Below, one piece after another: positions 54,984-64,000 of a DNA stretch of 64,000 nucleotides. The stretch spans positions 1-64,000 of the forward strand of contig NZ_JABFNN010000025.1 of assembly GCF_013090115.1 (NCBI RefSeq), written 5' to 3'. Position numbers and translations under genes: made by a program. Numbering within the stretch: position 1 is the first letter of the stretch; every line of letters starts with the position of its first letter. This stretch comes from Flagellimonas amphidinii. GTDB lineage: Bacteria > Bacteroidota > Bacteroidia > Flavobacteriales > Flavobacteriaceae. The notes beneath the pieces are model-generated. The model worked only from the letters and a program-made list of their open reading frames with translations, ran no database searches and was not told the origin of the DNA.

Positions 54984-55147
54984 TTTCTTCGAATTTAAGA
55001 TTATCCAATCCTAAATTATACTGTAGGAAAAATCCTAGAAACAACAGTTTTTGGTTAATTCACAACATTAGGCTTGATTAATAGGTCAATACCATTAAAT
55101 TAGTATGAAAATTCCTATAAAATCATAATTTTAAGTATTCTCACAAT

Positions 55148-56992
55148 TTGAAAGCTATAGAAACCAACCCCCATTTCTATCTAATCAGACAATTGCCCCA
55201 AGCAATCGCCCTGATCAACAACACACAGGTTTTGGTTTGTGCTTCAAATCCTTGGCTAGACCTGTTGAACCCTGCTCATGAAGAAGTTGTAGGCAATTCA
55301 TTTTTTGATATCTACAACCAGCATAATGGCATTGATAAAAAGAAGTTTCTAGAACAATTAAAAAGGAATGAATCTTTTTCAGTTAAACATAGTTTACAAA
55401 GCACTACTGAAAATCAATGGTTTGAAAGCACTTTTTCACCATGGTTTGATGAAAAAGAGAATATTCAAGGGACCATAATCCACACGGAAGACATCACCTC
55501 GGCAATGGAAAAGGATGAGGAATTGGAAAGAATCAAAAACCTTCTCAATGCCAAATCAGATATTGCAAAAATTGGCAGCTGGGAATATGACATTGCAACT
55601 GAAAGACTTTCATGGTCGCCCCGCACCAAAAGAATTCACCAAGTACCCCAATCGTATACCCCAAATGTTGCAGATGCCATAGCTTTTTACAAACAAGGGT
55701 ATAGTCAGAACAAAATCTCCATGCTTTTTCATAGGGCATTGAAAGAAGGCATCCCATTTAGTAAAAAACTGGTGATAATAACCCAAAAAGGTGAAGAAAG
55801 ATGGGTTCGTGTAGCCGGTAAGTCAATTATTAAAGACAATAAAATCGTAAAGATTTTTGGTACTTTTCAAGATATACATGACCAAGTTATTACTGAAATT
55901 AAGAGCAAGGAAAACGAAAAATTGCTTACCACTCTGATCGACAATATTCCACTTAATGTTTATATTAAAGATAGAGATTCGAGAAAAATACTTGTCAATA
56001 AAGCTGAATGCGAATATTTAGAAAAAAAGCCAAAGGATTTGCTGGGGAAAACCGACTTTGATCTTTATGACTCTAAAATGGCTCAAATTTCAAGAGATGA
56101 AGATTTGGAGGTCATGCGCACACAAACCCCTATTTTAGGTAAAGAGACAATTAGTGTAAGAAAAAATGGATCTATCACCAATTTCTTGACATCCAAAATA
56201 CCCTTTGTGGATATCGAAGGTAAGGTAAACGGGATTATAGGAATAAGCATGGATATTTCCCATCTAAAGAAAAAAGAAGACCAGCTCAGGGATTTGATCA
56301 ATGTAACTGCCGTCCAGAATAAGAAACTGATCAACTTTGCCCATATAGTTTCACATAATCTAAGATCGCATACGGCCAACTTTGCTATGTTGTTGGAATT
56401 TTTGGTCAAAGAAGAAGATAAGGCAGAAAAGGAAAAAATTCTTGACATGTTGTTGCAAGCTTCGGACAATCTTATGCTAACCTTAGAAGATCTAAACCAA
56501 GTTGTTGCAATAAATAATGACATCAATCTTGAAAAAAAATCAATCAAGCTCAACGATGTCATCAACAAGGTTAAACAAGATCTATCCACATTCATAAACC
56601 AAAATGGAATAGAGATTCAGAATTCTATAACTGATGATACACTAGTGCAATGTGTTCCGGCTTATTTGGACAGTATTATACTTAACCTCATGACCAATGC
56701 GGTTAAATACCGAAGCCCAGATAGAAAACCCATCATTACCATCGACGTTCAAAAACGCCCTCAAATATTAATATTAAGCGTTTCGGATAATGGTTTGGGC
56801 ATTGATTTGAACAAGCACAGAGATAAAATATTTGGATTATATAAAACCTTCCATGACAGAAAAGACTCAAGAGGTCTTGGACTTTACATTACCAAAAACC
56901 AAGTGGAAGCTATGGGAGGCAAAATAACAGTAAGTAGTCATGTGGGTGAAGGAACCACATTTAACGTATATTTTAATGAAGAAAGTCAATAG
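55148..56992 (+). CDS. Cytosolic PAS-domain sensor histidine kinase
   Basis: 614 residues with no membrane segment: three PAS-type regions (about 10-120, 130-255, 260-380), HisKA with FAHIVSHNLRSHTANF (His about 399) and HATPase with NLMTNAVKYRSPD, DNGLGIDL and RGLGLYITKNQ. The only reasonable start is TTG at 55148 (KAIETNPHFYL); no upstream ATG is in frame. The next gene, a response regulator, overlaps its last codons. Signal unknown. Confidence 0.88.
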   Translation: MKAIETNPHFYLIRQLPQAIALINNTQVLVCASNPWLDLLNPAHEEVVGNSFFDIYNQHNGIDKKKFLEQLKRNESFSVKHSLQSTTENQWFESTFSPWFDEKENIQGTIIHTEDITSAMEKDEELERIKNLLNAKSDIAKIGSWEYDIATERLSWSPRTKRIHQVPQSYTPNVADAIAFYKQGYSQNKISMLFHRALKEGIPFSKKLVIITQKGEERWVRVAGKSIIKDNKIVKIFGTFQDIHDQVITEIKSKENEKLLTTLIDNIPLNVYIKDRDSRKILVNKAECEYLEKKPKDLLGKTDFDLYDSKMAQISRDEDLEVMRTQTPILGKETISVRKNGSITNFLTSKIPFVDIEGKVNGIIGISMDISHLKKKEDQLRDLINVTAVQNKKLINFAHIVSHNLRSHTANFAMLLEFLVKEEDKAEKEKILDMLLQASDNLMLTLEDLNQVVAINNDINLEKKSIKLNDVINKVKQDLSTFINQNGIEIQNSITDDTLVQCVPAYLDSIILNLMTNAVKYRSPDRKPIITIDVQKRPQILILSVSDNGLGIDLNKHRDKIFGLYKTFHDRKDSRGLGLYITKNQVEAMGGKITVSSHVGEGTTFNVYFNEESQ

Positions 56993-57389
56993 TATTTACA
57001 TCATAGATGATGATCCCATAACAGTTTTTGGAATCAAAAAGATGTTGAGGCCAGCGGTTATATGTGATGATATTCAAGGTTTTGGTAATGGACAACTAGC
57101 TTTGGACGACCTTAAAAACAGACTGGAAGAGGGTATTTCTGTTCCTGAGGTCATTTTTTTGGATATCAACATGCCAATTATGGATGGATGGGGTTTCTTG
57201 GAAGAGTTTGTTACCCTGGATATTCCAAAAAAGGTTATTATAAATATGATTACTTCTTCGATTGATCCTTCAGATTTTCAGAAATGGACCGAGTTTAGGG
57301 TTAGATGTCAGCACCATCTCAATTTCAGGAATAAACCATTGTTCAAAATTGAACCTGAGGACTTGAACATTATTGATATGGCCTCTTAA
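56976..57389 (+). CDS. Single-domain response regulator paired with the PAS kinase
   Basis: 137 residues: IIDDDPITVFG, FLDINMPIMDGWG (phosphoacceptor Asp) and SSIDPSDFQKWTEF. No DNA-binding domain. ATG 56976 overlaps the kinase stop by 17 bp, so the two form one phosphorelay. The region normally holding the conserved Lys is altered (RNKPLF). Confidence 0.9.
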   Translation: MKKVNSIYIIDDDPITVFGIKKMLRPAVICDDIQGFGNGQLALDDLKNRLEEGISVPEVIFLDINMPIMDGWGFLEEFVTLDIPKKVIINMITSSIDPSDFQKWTEFRVRCQHHLNFRNKPLFKIEPEDLNIIDMAS

Positions 57390-57465
57390 TCGGAATATTC
57401 CTTATTTTTACGCTAAGAACCAACGCGCCAAAGTGAGCTTCAACTCAAATTGGCCACCAACTATC

Positions 57466-59241
57466 TTGAAGCACTTTACGTTTTTAGCCATTATGGTCCT
57501 ATTTATGTCCTGTGAAACCATCACTCAGGATGAAACCTCTTCATATCAAACTTTTTATGAAAGCTCGGAAGAAAAGGAAACCGCCACATATGAAGAGACG
57601 ATTTCCTTTTATATTAGGCTAGCGAGGGATTTTCCTGAAATAAACATTCATACCATAGGAGAAACAGATAGTGGATACCCGCTGCACATGGTGACCTTTA
57701 ATCCAGATGGTGAGTTTAATTTGGACCATGTGCGAAAAGAAAAGGCTGTAATCTTTATTAATAATGGGATTCATCCTGGAGAAAGTGATGGTATTGATGC
57801 TACCATGTTGCTCTATCGGGATTTAGCCACTAATCAAATTGCAAGCCCTAAGCATACAGTCCTAGTAACCATTCCCATTTACAATATTGGAGGCGCACTA
57901 AATAGAAATTCAACTACACGTGTCAATCAAAATGGCCCACAGGAGTATGGTTTCAGAGGGAATAGCCAAAACTATGACCTCAACCGGGACTTCATTAAAA
58001 TGGACACAAAAAATGCAAAAACCTTTACAGAAATTTTCCATTTGGTAAAACCTGATGTCTTTGTGGACAACCATGTAAGCAATGGGGCTGATTATCAATA
58101 TACCTTGACACATCTTTTTACACAACACAATAAGTTGGGAGGTGAATTGGGAAACTACCTGCATCTAAAATTGATGCCCAACTTGGAACAATCCCTTGCT
58201 GAAAATAATTGGGATATTACACCCTACGTAAATGTTTTTAACAGACCTCCAGAATATGGTTTTAACCAATTTATGGACCATCCCAGATATTCCACCGGAT
58301 ATACCACCCTATGGAACACTTTAGGGCTAATGGTAGAAACACATATGCTAAAACCTTATAAAAAGAGAGTTGAAGGAACCTACCAATTAATGCACAGTTT
58401 GATTCAAGTAGTTGAGAAAGATTATAAGAATATCAAATCCCTACGTGAAAAAACACTTGATGCAAACAACAACCTTTCCCAATATTTTTTCAACTGGCAA
58501 ATCGATACCACCAAAACTTCCACTTTAAACTTTAAAGGATTTGAAGCTGAACAAGTTGAAAGCGTAGTAACGGGGCAACCCAGATTGAAATATGACCGTA
58601 ACAAACCCTTTACCAAGCAAATCACATACTACAATTACTACCATGCTTTGGATACAATTACAGTGCCCGAAGCCTATATCATCAAACAAGGTTGGAACAA
58701 GGTCATGGAAAAATTGGATGCCAATAATATCCAATATTCTGAAATTCAGCAAGATACTACATTAACTGTTGAATCCTATAAAATAATAGATTACGAAACA
58801 CGAGATACACCTTATGAAGGGCATTATCCTCATTTTAATGCCCAAGTTGAAAAAAGTGTCCGAAATATTAGATTTAGGGTTGGTGATTTCATCATACCCG
58901 CACACCAAGAAGGCATTAGATACTTATTGGAAACTTTGGAGCCCCAAGGTGCCGATTCCTTCTTTAATTGGAACTTTTTTGATACAGTTTTGCAACAAAA
59001 AGAAGGTTTTTCACCTTATGTCTTTGAAGACCTAGCTTTAAAAATTCTTCAAAAAGACTCTGTGTTGCGGAAAACTTTTCTAGAGAAAAAAGAAGCGGAC
59101 GTTGAATTTTCTGAAGATTGGTACGCCCAATTGGATTGGATTTTTAAACGTTCAGAATATTTGGAGGATGCTTATCTCAATTACCCAGTGTATCGCATTG
59201 CAAAAGATAGTGAAGCTGCCGCTATTTTACCTCAGAACTAG
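57466..59241 (+). CDS. M14 family zinc carboxypeptidase, lipoprotein
   Basis: 591 residues from TTG 57466, which gives a clear lipoprotein signal (LKHFTFLAIMVLFMSCE); the longer frame from 57373 adds 31 non-family residues. Zinc ligands are in NNGIHPGESDG (His, Glu) and VDNHVSNGADY (His); Glu in LMVETHMLKP may be the general base. The C-terminal third is unassigned. Its last 20 bp overlap the convergent NUDIX gene. Confidence 0.85.
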   Translation: MKHFTFLAIMVLFMSCETITQDETSSYQTFYESSEEKETATYEETISFYIRLARDFPEINIHTIGETDSGYPLHMVTFNPDGEFNLDHVRKEKAVIFINNGIHPGESDGIDATMLLYRDLATNQIASPKHTVLVTIPIYNIGGALNRNSTTRVNQNGPQEYGFRGNSQNYDLNRDFIKMDTKNAKTFTEIFHLVKPDVFVDNHVSNGADYQYTLTHLFTQHNKLGGELGNYLHLKLMPNLEQSLAENNWDITPYVNVFNRPPEYGFNQFMDHPRYSTGYTTLWNTLGLMVETHMLKPYKKRVEGTYQLMHSLIQVVEKDYKNIKSLREKTLDANNNLSQYFFNWQIDTTKTSTLNFKGFEAEQVESVVTGQPRLKYDRNKPFTKQITYYNYYHALDTITVPEAYIIKQGWNKVMEKLDANNIQYSEIQQDTTLTVESYKIIDYETRDTPYEGHYPHFNAQVEKSVRNIRFRVGDFIIPAHQEGIRYLLETLEPQGADSFFNWNFFDTVLQQKEGFSPYVFEDLALKILQKDSVLRKTFLEKKEADVEFSEDWYAQLDWIFKRSEYLEDAYLNYPVYRIAKDSEAAAILPQN

Positions 59242-59830
59242 GCCAATCCTCAAATAATACCTTTATATTAAAGTAAGAATTCTCCAGAGCTTTCTTAATT
59301 TTTCTAGGGCCTTTCCATTTTACCTTTTCAATGCCCTCTGCTTCCTCAGCCACTAATTTTCCATTATAATCGGTAGACATAACAAACCAATGGACTTTTT
59401 TAAGCCTGTATTCTCCACTTCTCTTAAAAATATGATAGGTGGTTTTCAAGAATTTTTCAATTTTCAGGTTTTTCACCCCTGTTTCTTCCTCAACTTCCCT
59501 AACAGCTGCTCTTTCAATGGATTCCCCTTTATCCACCTTCCCTTTTGGCAAATCCCACTTCCCATTTCTGAAGATAAAAAGTACTTTTCCCTTAGGGTTG
59601 ACCACAAAACCACCTCCAGCTACCACCACAGGTATCTTGTGCATAAAAATATTCAAGATTTCCTTCTCATCGGGATGATATAGATAAGCTACATCAAAAT
59701 CACCCTTAGCTAAGGAATTTATGGCATCTAATACAGAATCCCCATCCAACGAGAACAAATTGCCATTGGAATTTTCCGGGCGCTTGTTTGTTAAAATCAG
59801 TGGGGACTCATTAACAAAAACTTCATACAT
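59222..59830 (-). CDS. NUDIX hydrolase
   Basis: About 202 residues from ATG 59830 (MYEVFVNESPL); an in-frame ATG at 59851 would overlap pyrE. The Nudix box GKVDKGESIERAAVREVEEE-TG has all the Gly/Glu/Arg residues. The first 65 residues are a separate N-terminal domain. Divergent from pyrE with only 7 bp between ATG codons. Confidence 0.9.
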   Translation of the reverse strand: MYEVFVNESPLILTNKRPENSNGNLFSLDGDSVLDAINSLAKGDFDVAYLYHPDEKEILNIFMHKIPVVVAGGGFVVNPKGKVLFIFRNGKWDLPKGKVDKGESIERAAVREVEEETGVKNLKIEKFLKTTYHIFKRSGEYRLKKVHWFVMSTDYNGKLVAEEAEGIEKVKWKGPRKIKKALENSYFNIKVLFEDWPSSEVK

Positions 59831-59833
59831 TTG
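59826..59833 (+). promoter_or_regulatory. -7 box next to the pyrE start codon
   Basis: TACATTTG matches TAnnTTTG and ends four bases before the pyrE ATG, so the mRNA would be leaderless. The box overlaps the NUDIX start codon on the other strand. No -33 TTTG at the right distance. Confidence 0.4.
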
Positions 59834-59837
59834 CGCA

Positions 59838-60479
59838 ATGGTTTTAGACAAAGAAACTGCAAAAAAAACTGCCGAACTTCTGCTACAAATTAATGCAATT
59901 AAGTTGGAACCCGAAAATCCTTTTACATGGGCTTCTGGGTGGAAATCTCCTATTTATTGCGATAACAGAATTATGCTTTCTTATCCTGAAATACGAAATT
60001 TTGTCAGGGAAGAAATAGCCAAACAGGTAGAAAAACTCTACGGAAAGCCAGATGTGATCGCTGGTGTGGCCACAGGCGCGATTGGAATTGGAATTCTGGT
60101 AGCTGAAGCACTTGGGCTACCTTTTGTCTATGTAAGACCAGAACCCAAGTCACACGGAAGACAAAATCAGATTGAAGGTTATTTGGAATCTGGTCAAAAT
60201 GTGGTGGTTATTGAAGATTTGATCAGTACTGGAAAAAGTAGTTTAAATGCAGTTAAAGCTCTGAAAAACCATAAAGTCAATGTAAAAGGCATGGTTGCCA
60301 TATTCACTTATGGGTTCCCAGTGGCAGATACTAATTTTGAAGAAGAAAATGTAAGCCTGCATACTTTGTCAGACTATGACCACCTCATTGAGCAGGCTTC
60401 CGAGACCCATTACATTAAAGAATCACAATTACAAACCCTGTTGCAATGGAAATCCAATCCACAGCAATGGAAACAATAA
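59838..60479 (+). CDS. pyrE: Orotate phosphoribosyltransferase
   Basis: 213 residues; makes OMP from orotate and PRPP. VVVIEDLISTGKSS is the PRPP loop; FTWASGWKSPIYCDNRI binds orotate. The long upstream frame (to 59721) lies antisense to the NUDIX gene and is not used. The SRPBCC gene follows after 4 bp. Confidence 0.96.
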   Translation: MVLDKETAKKTAELLLQINAIKLEPENPFTWASGWKSPIYCDNRIMLSYPEIRNFVREEIAKQVEKLYGKPDVIAGVATGAIGIGILVAEALGLPFVYVRPEPKSHGRQNQIEGYLESGQNVVVIEDLISTGKSSLNAVKALKNHKVNVKGMVAIFTYGFPVADTNFEEENVSLHTLSDYDHLIEQASETHYIKESQLQTLLQWKSNPQQWKQ

Positions 60480-60483
60480 GATT

Positions 60484-60882
60484 ATGCATATTGAAGTCGC
60501 CAAAAAGAAAGTGGCAAAAAGTGATAAAGAAGTATTTGAGTTTTTGATAGACATTAAAAACTTTGAAACGCTAATGCCCGACAACATTGACAAGTTTGAA
60601 GTTTTGGATGAAAAGACCTTCAAATTTGCTTTAAAGGGTATGCCTGAAATCGTTCTAAGACTAAAAGAGCAATACCCTAACGAAAAAGTAGTACTGGGTG
60701 CTGCCAGTGATAAACTACCTTTCACCCTCACAGGGGAAATTACATCACTAGGTGAAAATGAAAGCGAAGTAGGTCTTAGTTTTGAAGGAGAATTCAATGC
60801 CATGATGGCTATGATGATCAAGAGTCCGATTACCAATTTCATGGAGACTCTATCAGCCAACATGGATAAAATTGGTCAATAA
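60484..60882 (+). CDS. SRPBCC superfamily protein
   Basis: 132 residues with a START/Bet v 1-like layout (DKEVFEFLIDIKNFETLMPDN, then DKLPFTLTGEI and GEFNAMMAMMIKSPITNF), the ligand-pocket fold of CoxG and relatives. Ligand unknown. Its last 7 bp overlap the convergent birA. Confidence 0.85.
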   Translation: MHIEVAKKKVAKSDKEVFEFLIDIKNFETLMPDNIDKFEVLDEKTFKFALKGMPEIVLRLKEQYPNEKVVLGAASDKLPFTLTGEITSLGENESEVGLSFEGEFNAMMAMMIKSPITNFMETLSANMDKIGQ

Positions 60883-61619
60883 AGCAAGGATATTTCCTTT
60901 AAAGCGAATTCTTTAAAAATCTGGTCTTCCAATTCCAGTTTTAGTTTCCCATTTGGCAAAATCTCCCGAATAAACCCCATGAACACTTCTCCATTGACAT
61001 TCTCAAAGGTTGAAGGTTTATCTTTACGGAACAATAACTTTTCGTAAGAAGGCAAAAGCTGCATTACAGTTTTTCTTTCAATACCGTCAAAATGAAAGTT
61101 CAATTTTTCTAAAATTTTGGCGAGTAGCTCATCCAAATCAAAAAAGCTCCCACTTATAGATTTTAGAGAAGAAGCTTTATCCAAATCTTCGAAGGAAGTC
61201 TGATTTACATTTAGACCAATTCCAATTATGGAATGATCTATCCACTGACCTCTCAATATATTTTCAATAAGAATACCACAGATTTTTAAAGAACCTGACA
61301 TAATGTCGTTAGGCCATTTTACCTTAAGATTTGGTATTCCCAACTCTCTTAAAGCATCACATATTGCCATTGAAGAGCCAATGTTTAAAATGAATTGGTG
61401 TTTGATATGGAGGGAATTAAATTTTTTCAAAATACTAAAAGTCAGGTTTTTACCAGATTCTGATTGCCAAACGGTTCCCATTTGTCCCCTTCCCTTCAGT
61501 TGACTTTTGGCTACCACAACCGTTCCGTCTTTGAGATCTTGAGCATGCACCAAATCTTTCAAAAACAAATTTGTAGAATCCGTGGCATCAAGTTTGATTA
61601 TTTGTGATTGTGCTTCCAT
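60876..61619 (-). CDS. birA: Biotin--[acetyl-CoA-carboxylase] ligase
   Basis: 247 residues; attaches biotin to biotin carboxyl carrier protein. GRGQMGTVWQSESGKNLTFS and KWPNDIM are the ATP/biotin motifs. No N-terminal helix-turn-helix, so this is the non-repressor BirA. Confidence 0.94.
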   Translation of the reverse strand: MEAQSQIIKLDATDSTNLFLKDLVHAQDLKDGTVVVAKSQLKGRGQMGTVWQSESGKNLTFSILKKFNSLHIKHQFILNIGSSMAICDALRELGIPNLKVKWPNDIMSGSLKICGILIENILRGQWIDHSIIGIGLNVNQTSFEDLDKASSLKSISGSFFDLDELLAKILEKLNFHFDGIERKTVMQLLPSYEKLLFRKDKPSTFENVNGEVFMGFIREILPNGKLKLELEDQIFKEFALKEISLLY

Positions 61620-61673
61620 TGTGTTGCGTCCAACGATATGTTAAAATCTAGGGCTAAGAAAACAAAAAAAATA

Positions 61674-61681
61674 TAACTTTG
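61674..61681 (+). promoter_or_regulatory. -7 box of the rsfS-ftsH transcript
   Basis: TAACTTTG, 19 nt before the rsfS ATG. No matching -33 element was found. Confidence 0.4.
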
Positions 61682-61700
61682 TAGAAACTAAAATTTTTGA

Positions 61701-62078
61701 ATGCAGAAAACCAAAGCTAGTGCAGATGAACTGATTGCCTTAATTTTACACGGTATAGAAGAAGTTAAAGGAGTTGATATAAATCTACTGGATCTTAGGG
61801 AAATTGAAAATACAGTTTGCGACTACTTCATAATCTGCAACGGTACTTCCAACACGCATGTAAACGCAATAGTTTCTTCCATCCAAAAAACCGTCAGCAA
61901 AGCCATCAAGGACAAACCTTGGCATATTGAAGGTTCTGAAAATGCAGAATGGGTCTTGATGGACTATGTAAACGTGGTGGTTCATGTATTTCAAAAACAC
62001 ATTAGGGAATTCTACGACATTGAAGGACTTTGGGGAGATGCCAAAGTGACCATGGTGGAGAGCAGCTATAATTCGTAA
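61701..62078 (+). CDS. rsfS: Ribosome silencing factor
   Basis: 125 residues of the RsfS/Iojap family, which binds uL14 and blocks subunit joining. GVDINLLDLREIENTVCDYFIIC and HIEGSENAEWVLMDYVNVVVHVF are signatures. ftsH starts 4 bp later. Confidence 0.95.
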   Translation: MQKTKASADELIALILHGIEEVKGVDINLLDLREIENTVCDYFIICNGTSNTHVNAIVSSIQKTVSKAIKDKPWHIEGSENAEWVLMDYVNVVVHVFQKHIREFYDIEGLWGDAKVTMVESSYNS

Positions 62079-62082
62079 AAAA

Positions 62083-64000
62083 ATGGCAAAAGAAAACAAT
62101 ACCAATACTCCTAAGAAACCTCGTTTTAGCTCATGGTGGGTCTATGGCGTAGTAATTGCATTGATCATAGGCTTTCAATTTTTTGGTGGAAGTAGTTTTT
62201 CAAGTACTGAAAAAACAACAACCTCCGAGCTTCAGGAGTTTTTGCGCAATGGTGACATTGCAGAAATACTGATTATTACCAATACCCGACAGGCCAAAGT
62301 CTTCCTAACAGAAGAAGCACTGCAAAAAGATGTCCACAAAAATGTGGCGGACAAACCTTTCAATTTTTCGACAGGTAAAGTTCCTCAATATGTACTGGAT
62401 TATGGGGATTTGCAAAATTTTGAGGACGAAATCAATAGCATTAAAAAAGAGAACAATTTAGATACTATTGTTGATTTTGACACTGAATCCAATGTATTGG
62501 GCGAACTATTGCTTTCCCTGCTTCCTTTTGCGCTGATTATAGGAATTTGGATTTATCTTATGCGAAGAATGTCAGGTGGTGCCGGCGGAGGCGCTGGAGG
62601 TCAAATCTTCAACATAGGAAAATCAAAGGCCAAACTCTTCGATGAAAAAACAGATACTAGAACTTCTTTTAAAGATGTAGCTGGTTTAGAAGGTGCTAAA
62701 GAAGAAGTCCAAGAAATTGTGGAATTCTTAAAAAACCCGGACAAGTATACTTCCTTAGGTGGTAAAATTCCAAAAGGAGCATTATTGGTAGGGCCTCCCG
62801 GAACGGGTAAGACCTTATTGGCCAAAGCTGTTGCTGGTGAAGCGAAAGTCCCATTTTTCTCACTCTCCGGTTCTGATTTTGTTGAAATGTTTGTTGGGGT
62901 CGGTGCGTCTAGGGTTCGTGATCTTTTCAAACAAGCAAAGGACAAATCACCTTCCATCATTTTTATTGATGAGATTGATGCTATTGGTCGTGCCAGGGGA
63001 AAAAATAATTTCACGGGATCCAATGATGAACGTGAGAACACATTGAACCAATTGTTGACCGAAATGGACGGTTTCGGTACTAATACCAACGTCATTGTGC
63101 TTGCGGCTACTAACCGTGCTGATGTTTTGGACAAAGCTTTAATGCGTGCCGGACGTTTTGACCGTCAGATTTATGTGGATCTTCCGGACCTACGTGAAAG
63201 AAAAGAAATTTTTGAAGTTCATTTACGCCCAATAAAAACTGCGGAAACATTGGATTTGGACTTCTTGGCTAAACAAACTCCAGGTTTCTCAGGAGCTGAT
63301 ATTGCAAATGTCTGTAACGAAGCTGCCCTGATTGCTGCCAGAAAAGAGAAAAAAGCGGTTACCAAACAAGACTTCTTAGATGCTGTTGATAGAATTGTTG
63401 GAGGATTGGAGAAGAAAAACAAGATAATAACTCCAGAAGAGAAAAAGACCATAGCCTTTCATGAAGCTGGCCATGCCACTGTAAGTTGGATGTTGGAACA
63501 TGCAGCACCTTTAGTAAAAGTTACCATTGTTCCCCGTGGACAATCATTGGGTGCAGCATGGTATCTGCCAGAAGAACGCCTCATTGTTCGTCCAGAACAA
63601 ATGTTGGATGAAATGTGTGCCACCATGGGGGGAAGAGCTGCAGAAAAAGTGGTTTTCAATAAAATATCTACCGGTGCCTTGAGCGATTTGGAAAAAGTGA
63701 CCAAACAAGCTCGTGCCATGGTTACCATATATGGCCTCAATGAAGAATTGGGCAACATAACCTATTATGATTCCTCAGGACAAAATGAATATGGTTTCAC
63801 TAAACCATATAGTGAGGAAACTGCCCAGAAAATTGATATGGAAATATCAAAAATCATTGAAAAACAATACCAACGTGCCATTAAGTTATTGGAAGAAAAT
63901 AAGGATAAACTTGCTGAACTAGCAGGGCGATTGTTGGAAAAAGAAGTTATCTTTAAAGACGATTTAGAAAAGATTTTTGGCAAAAGGCCCTTCGAAAAAG
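62083..64000 (+). CDS. ftsH: ATP-dependent zinc metalloprotease FtsH (3' end outside window)
   Basis: 639 codons in the window. Two membrane helices (about 18-36 and 143-162) flank a periplasmic domain; AAA domain with [19 protein letters not shown] (Walker A), [11 protein letters not shown] (Walker B) and the second region of homology; the zinc site AFHEAGHAT (HExxH). It degrades membrane and regulatory proteins. ORF continues past 64000. Confidence 0.98.
   Translation, partial: MAKENNTNTPKKPRFSSWWVYGVVIALIIGFQFFGGSSFSSTEKTTTSELQEFLRNGDIAEILIITNTRQAKVFLTEEALQKDVHKNVADKPFNFSTGKVPQYVLDYGDLQNFEDEINSIKKENNLDTIVDFDTESNVLGELLLSLLPFALIIGIWIYLMRRMSGGAGGGAGGQIFNIGKSKAKLFDEKTDTRTSFKDVAGLEGAKEEVQEIVEFLKNPDKYTSLGGKIPKGALLVGPPGTGKTLLAKAVAGEAKVPFFSLSGSDFVEMFVGVGASRVRDLFKQAKDKSPSIIFIDEIDAIGRARGKNNFTGSNDERENTLNQLLTEMDGFGTNTNVIVLAATNRADVLDKALMRAGRFDRQIYVDLPDLRERKEIFEVHLRPIKTAETLDLDFLAKQTPGFSGADIANVCNEAALIAARKEKKAVTKQDFLDAVDRIVGGLEKKNKIITPEEKKTIAFHEAGHATVSWMLEHAAPLVKVTIVPRGQSLGAAWYLPEERLIVRPEQMLDEMCATMGGRAAEKVVFNKISTGALSDLEKVTKQARAMVTIYGLNEELGNITYYDSSGQNEYGFTKPYSEETAQKIDMEISKIIEKQYQRAIKLLEENKDKLAELAGRLLEKEVIFKDDLEKIFGKRPFEK

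Noticed and set aside
57373..57465. Start of the M14 lipoprotein at TTG 57373
   Set aside because: It would put 31 unrelated residues before the lipoprotein signal; TTG 57466 gives a proper lipobox.
1..64000. CRISPR array, rRNA operon or classical insertion sequence
   Set aside because: No regularly spaced repeats with unique spacers, no rRNA sequence and no transposase gene found; the 123-bp array is coding.

Overview
The window comes from a low-GC member of the Bacteroidota, almost certainly the Flavobacteriaceae. The evidence is a SusC/SusD pair, several lipoproteins, promoters with a TAnnTTTG -7 box, near-absence of Shine-Dalgarno sites except before rpsU, tRNAs without an encoded CCA, and families typical of marine flavobacteria (DUF3467, DUF2851, a PASTA protein next to rluD). 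The genus cannot be fixed from the sequence alone; a Muricauda/Flagellimonas-like organism is a guess.

Layout. 1-659: 5' part of a secreted protein with 123-bp calcium-binding tandem repeats, reading leftwards off the edge. 1.06-2.65 kb: prfC. 2.7-16.6 kb, minus strand: the transcription/translation block, read hpf, tRNA-Thr(UGU), Tyr, Gly, Thr(GGU), tuf, tRNA-Trp, secE, nusG, rplK, rplA, rplJ, rplL, rpoB, rpoC, DUF3467. 16.6-24.7 kb, minus: xerC, rpsU, an acyl-CoA dehydrogenase, a helix-hairpin-helix protein, an alanine/sodium symporter, a potassium channel with a PspC partner, DUF2851 and a DinB protein. 24.9-32.5 kb, plus: M14 carboxypeptidase, SusC, SusD and an N-acyl-D-amino-acid deacylase, which looks like a peptide rather than a glycan acquisition locus. 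32.6-34.2 kb, minus: rhodanese, redoxin and TlpA thiol proteins. 34.3-38.1 kb, plus: MarR regulator, nitroreductase, YceI, and a lipoprotein with three Ig-like domains and seven propeller-like repeats.

38.15-45.5 kb holds the trp operon, the most interesting region. It opens with a complete Bacteroidota promoter, an 18-residue leader peptide containing Trp-Trp-Trp and an intrinsic terminator just before trpE: a classical transcription attenuator whose leader peptide appears to be almost leaderless. The order is trpE, G, D, C, F, B, A, but a DUF559 endonuclease-like gene sits between trpF and trpB, bordered by short CCCTC-type palindromes. Most junctions from trpG on carry a different inverted-repeat element, and one such element has been read through in frame inside trpF.

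45.5-55 kb: M20 peptidase, single-domain response regulator, a UDG-like protein, ppc, yaaA, rluD, a PASTA protein, and the divergent ddl and coaD. 55.1-64 kb: PAS histidine kinase with response regulator, an M14 lipoprotein, NUDIX hydrolase, pyrE, an SRPBCC protein, birA, rsfS and the 5' part of ftsH, which runs off the right edge. There is no CRISPR array, prophage, classical insertion sequence or rRNA operon.
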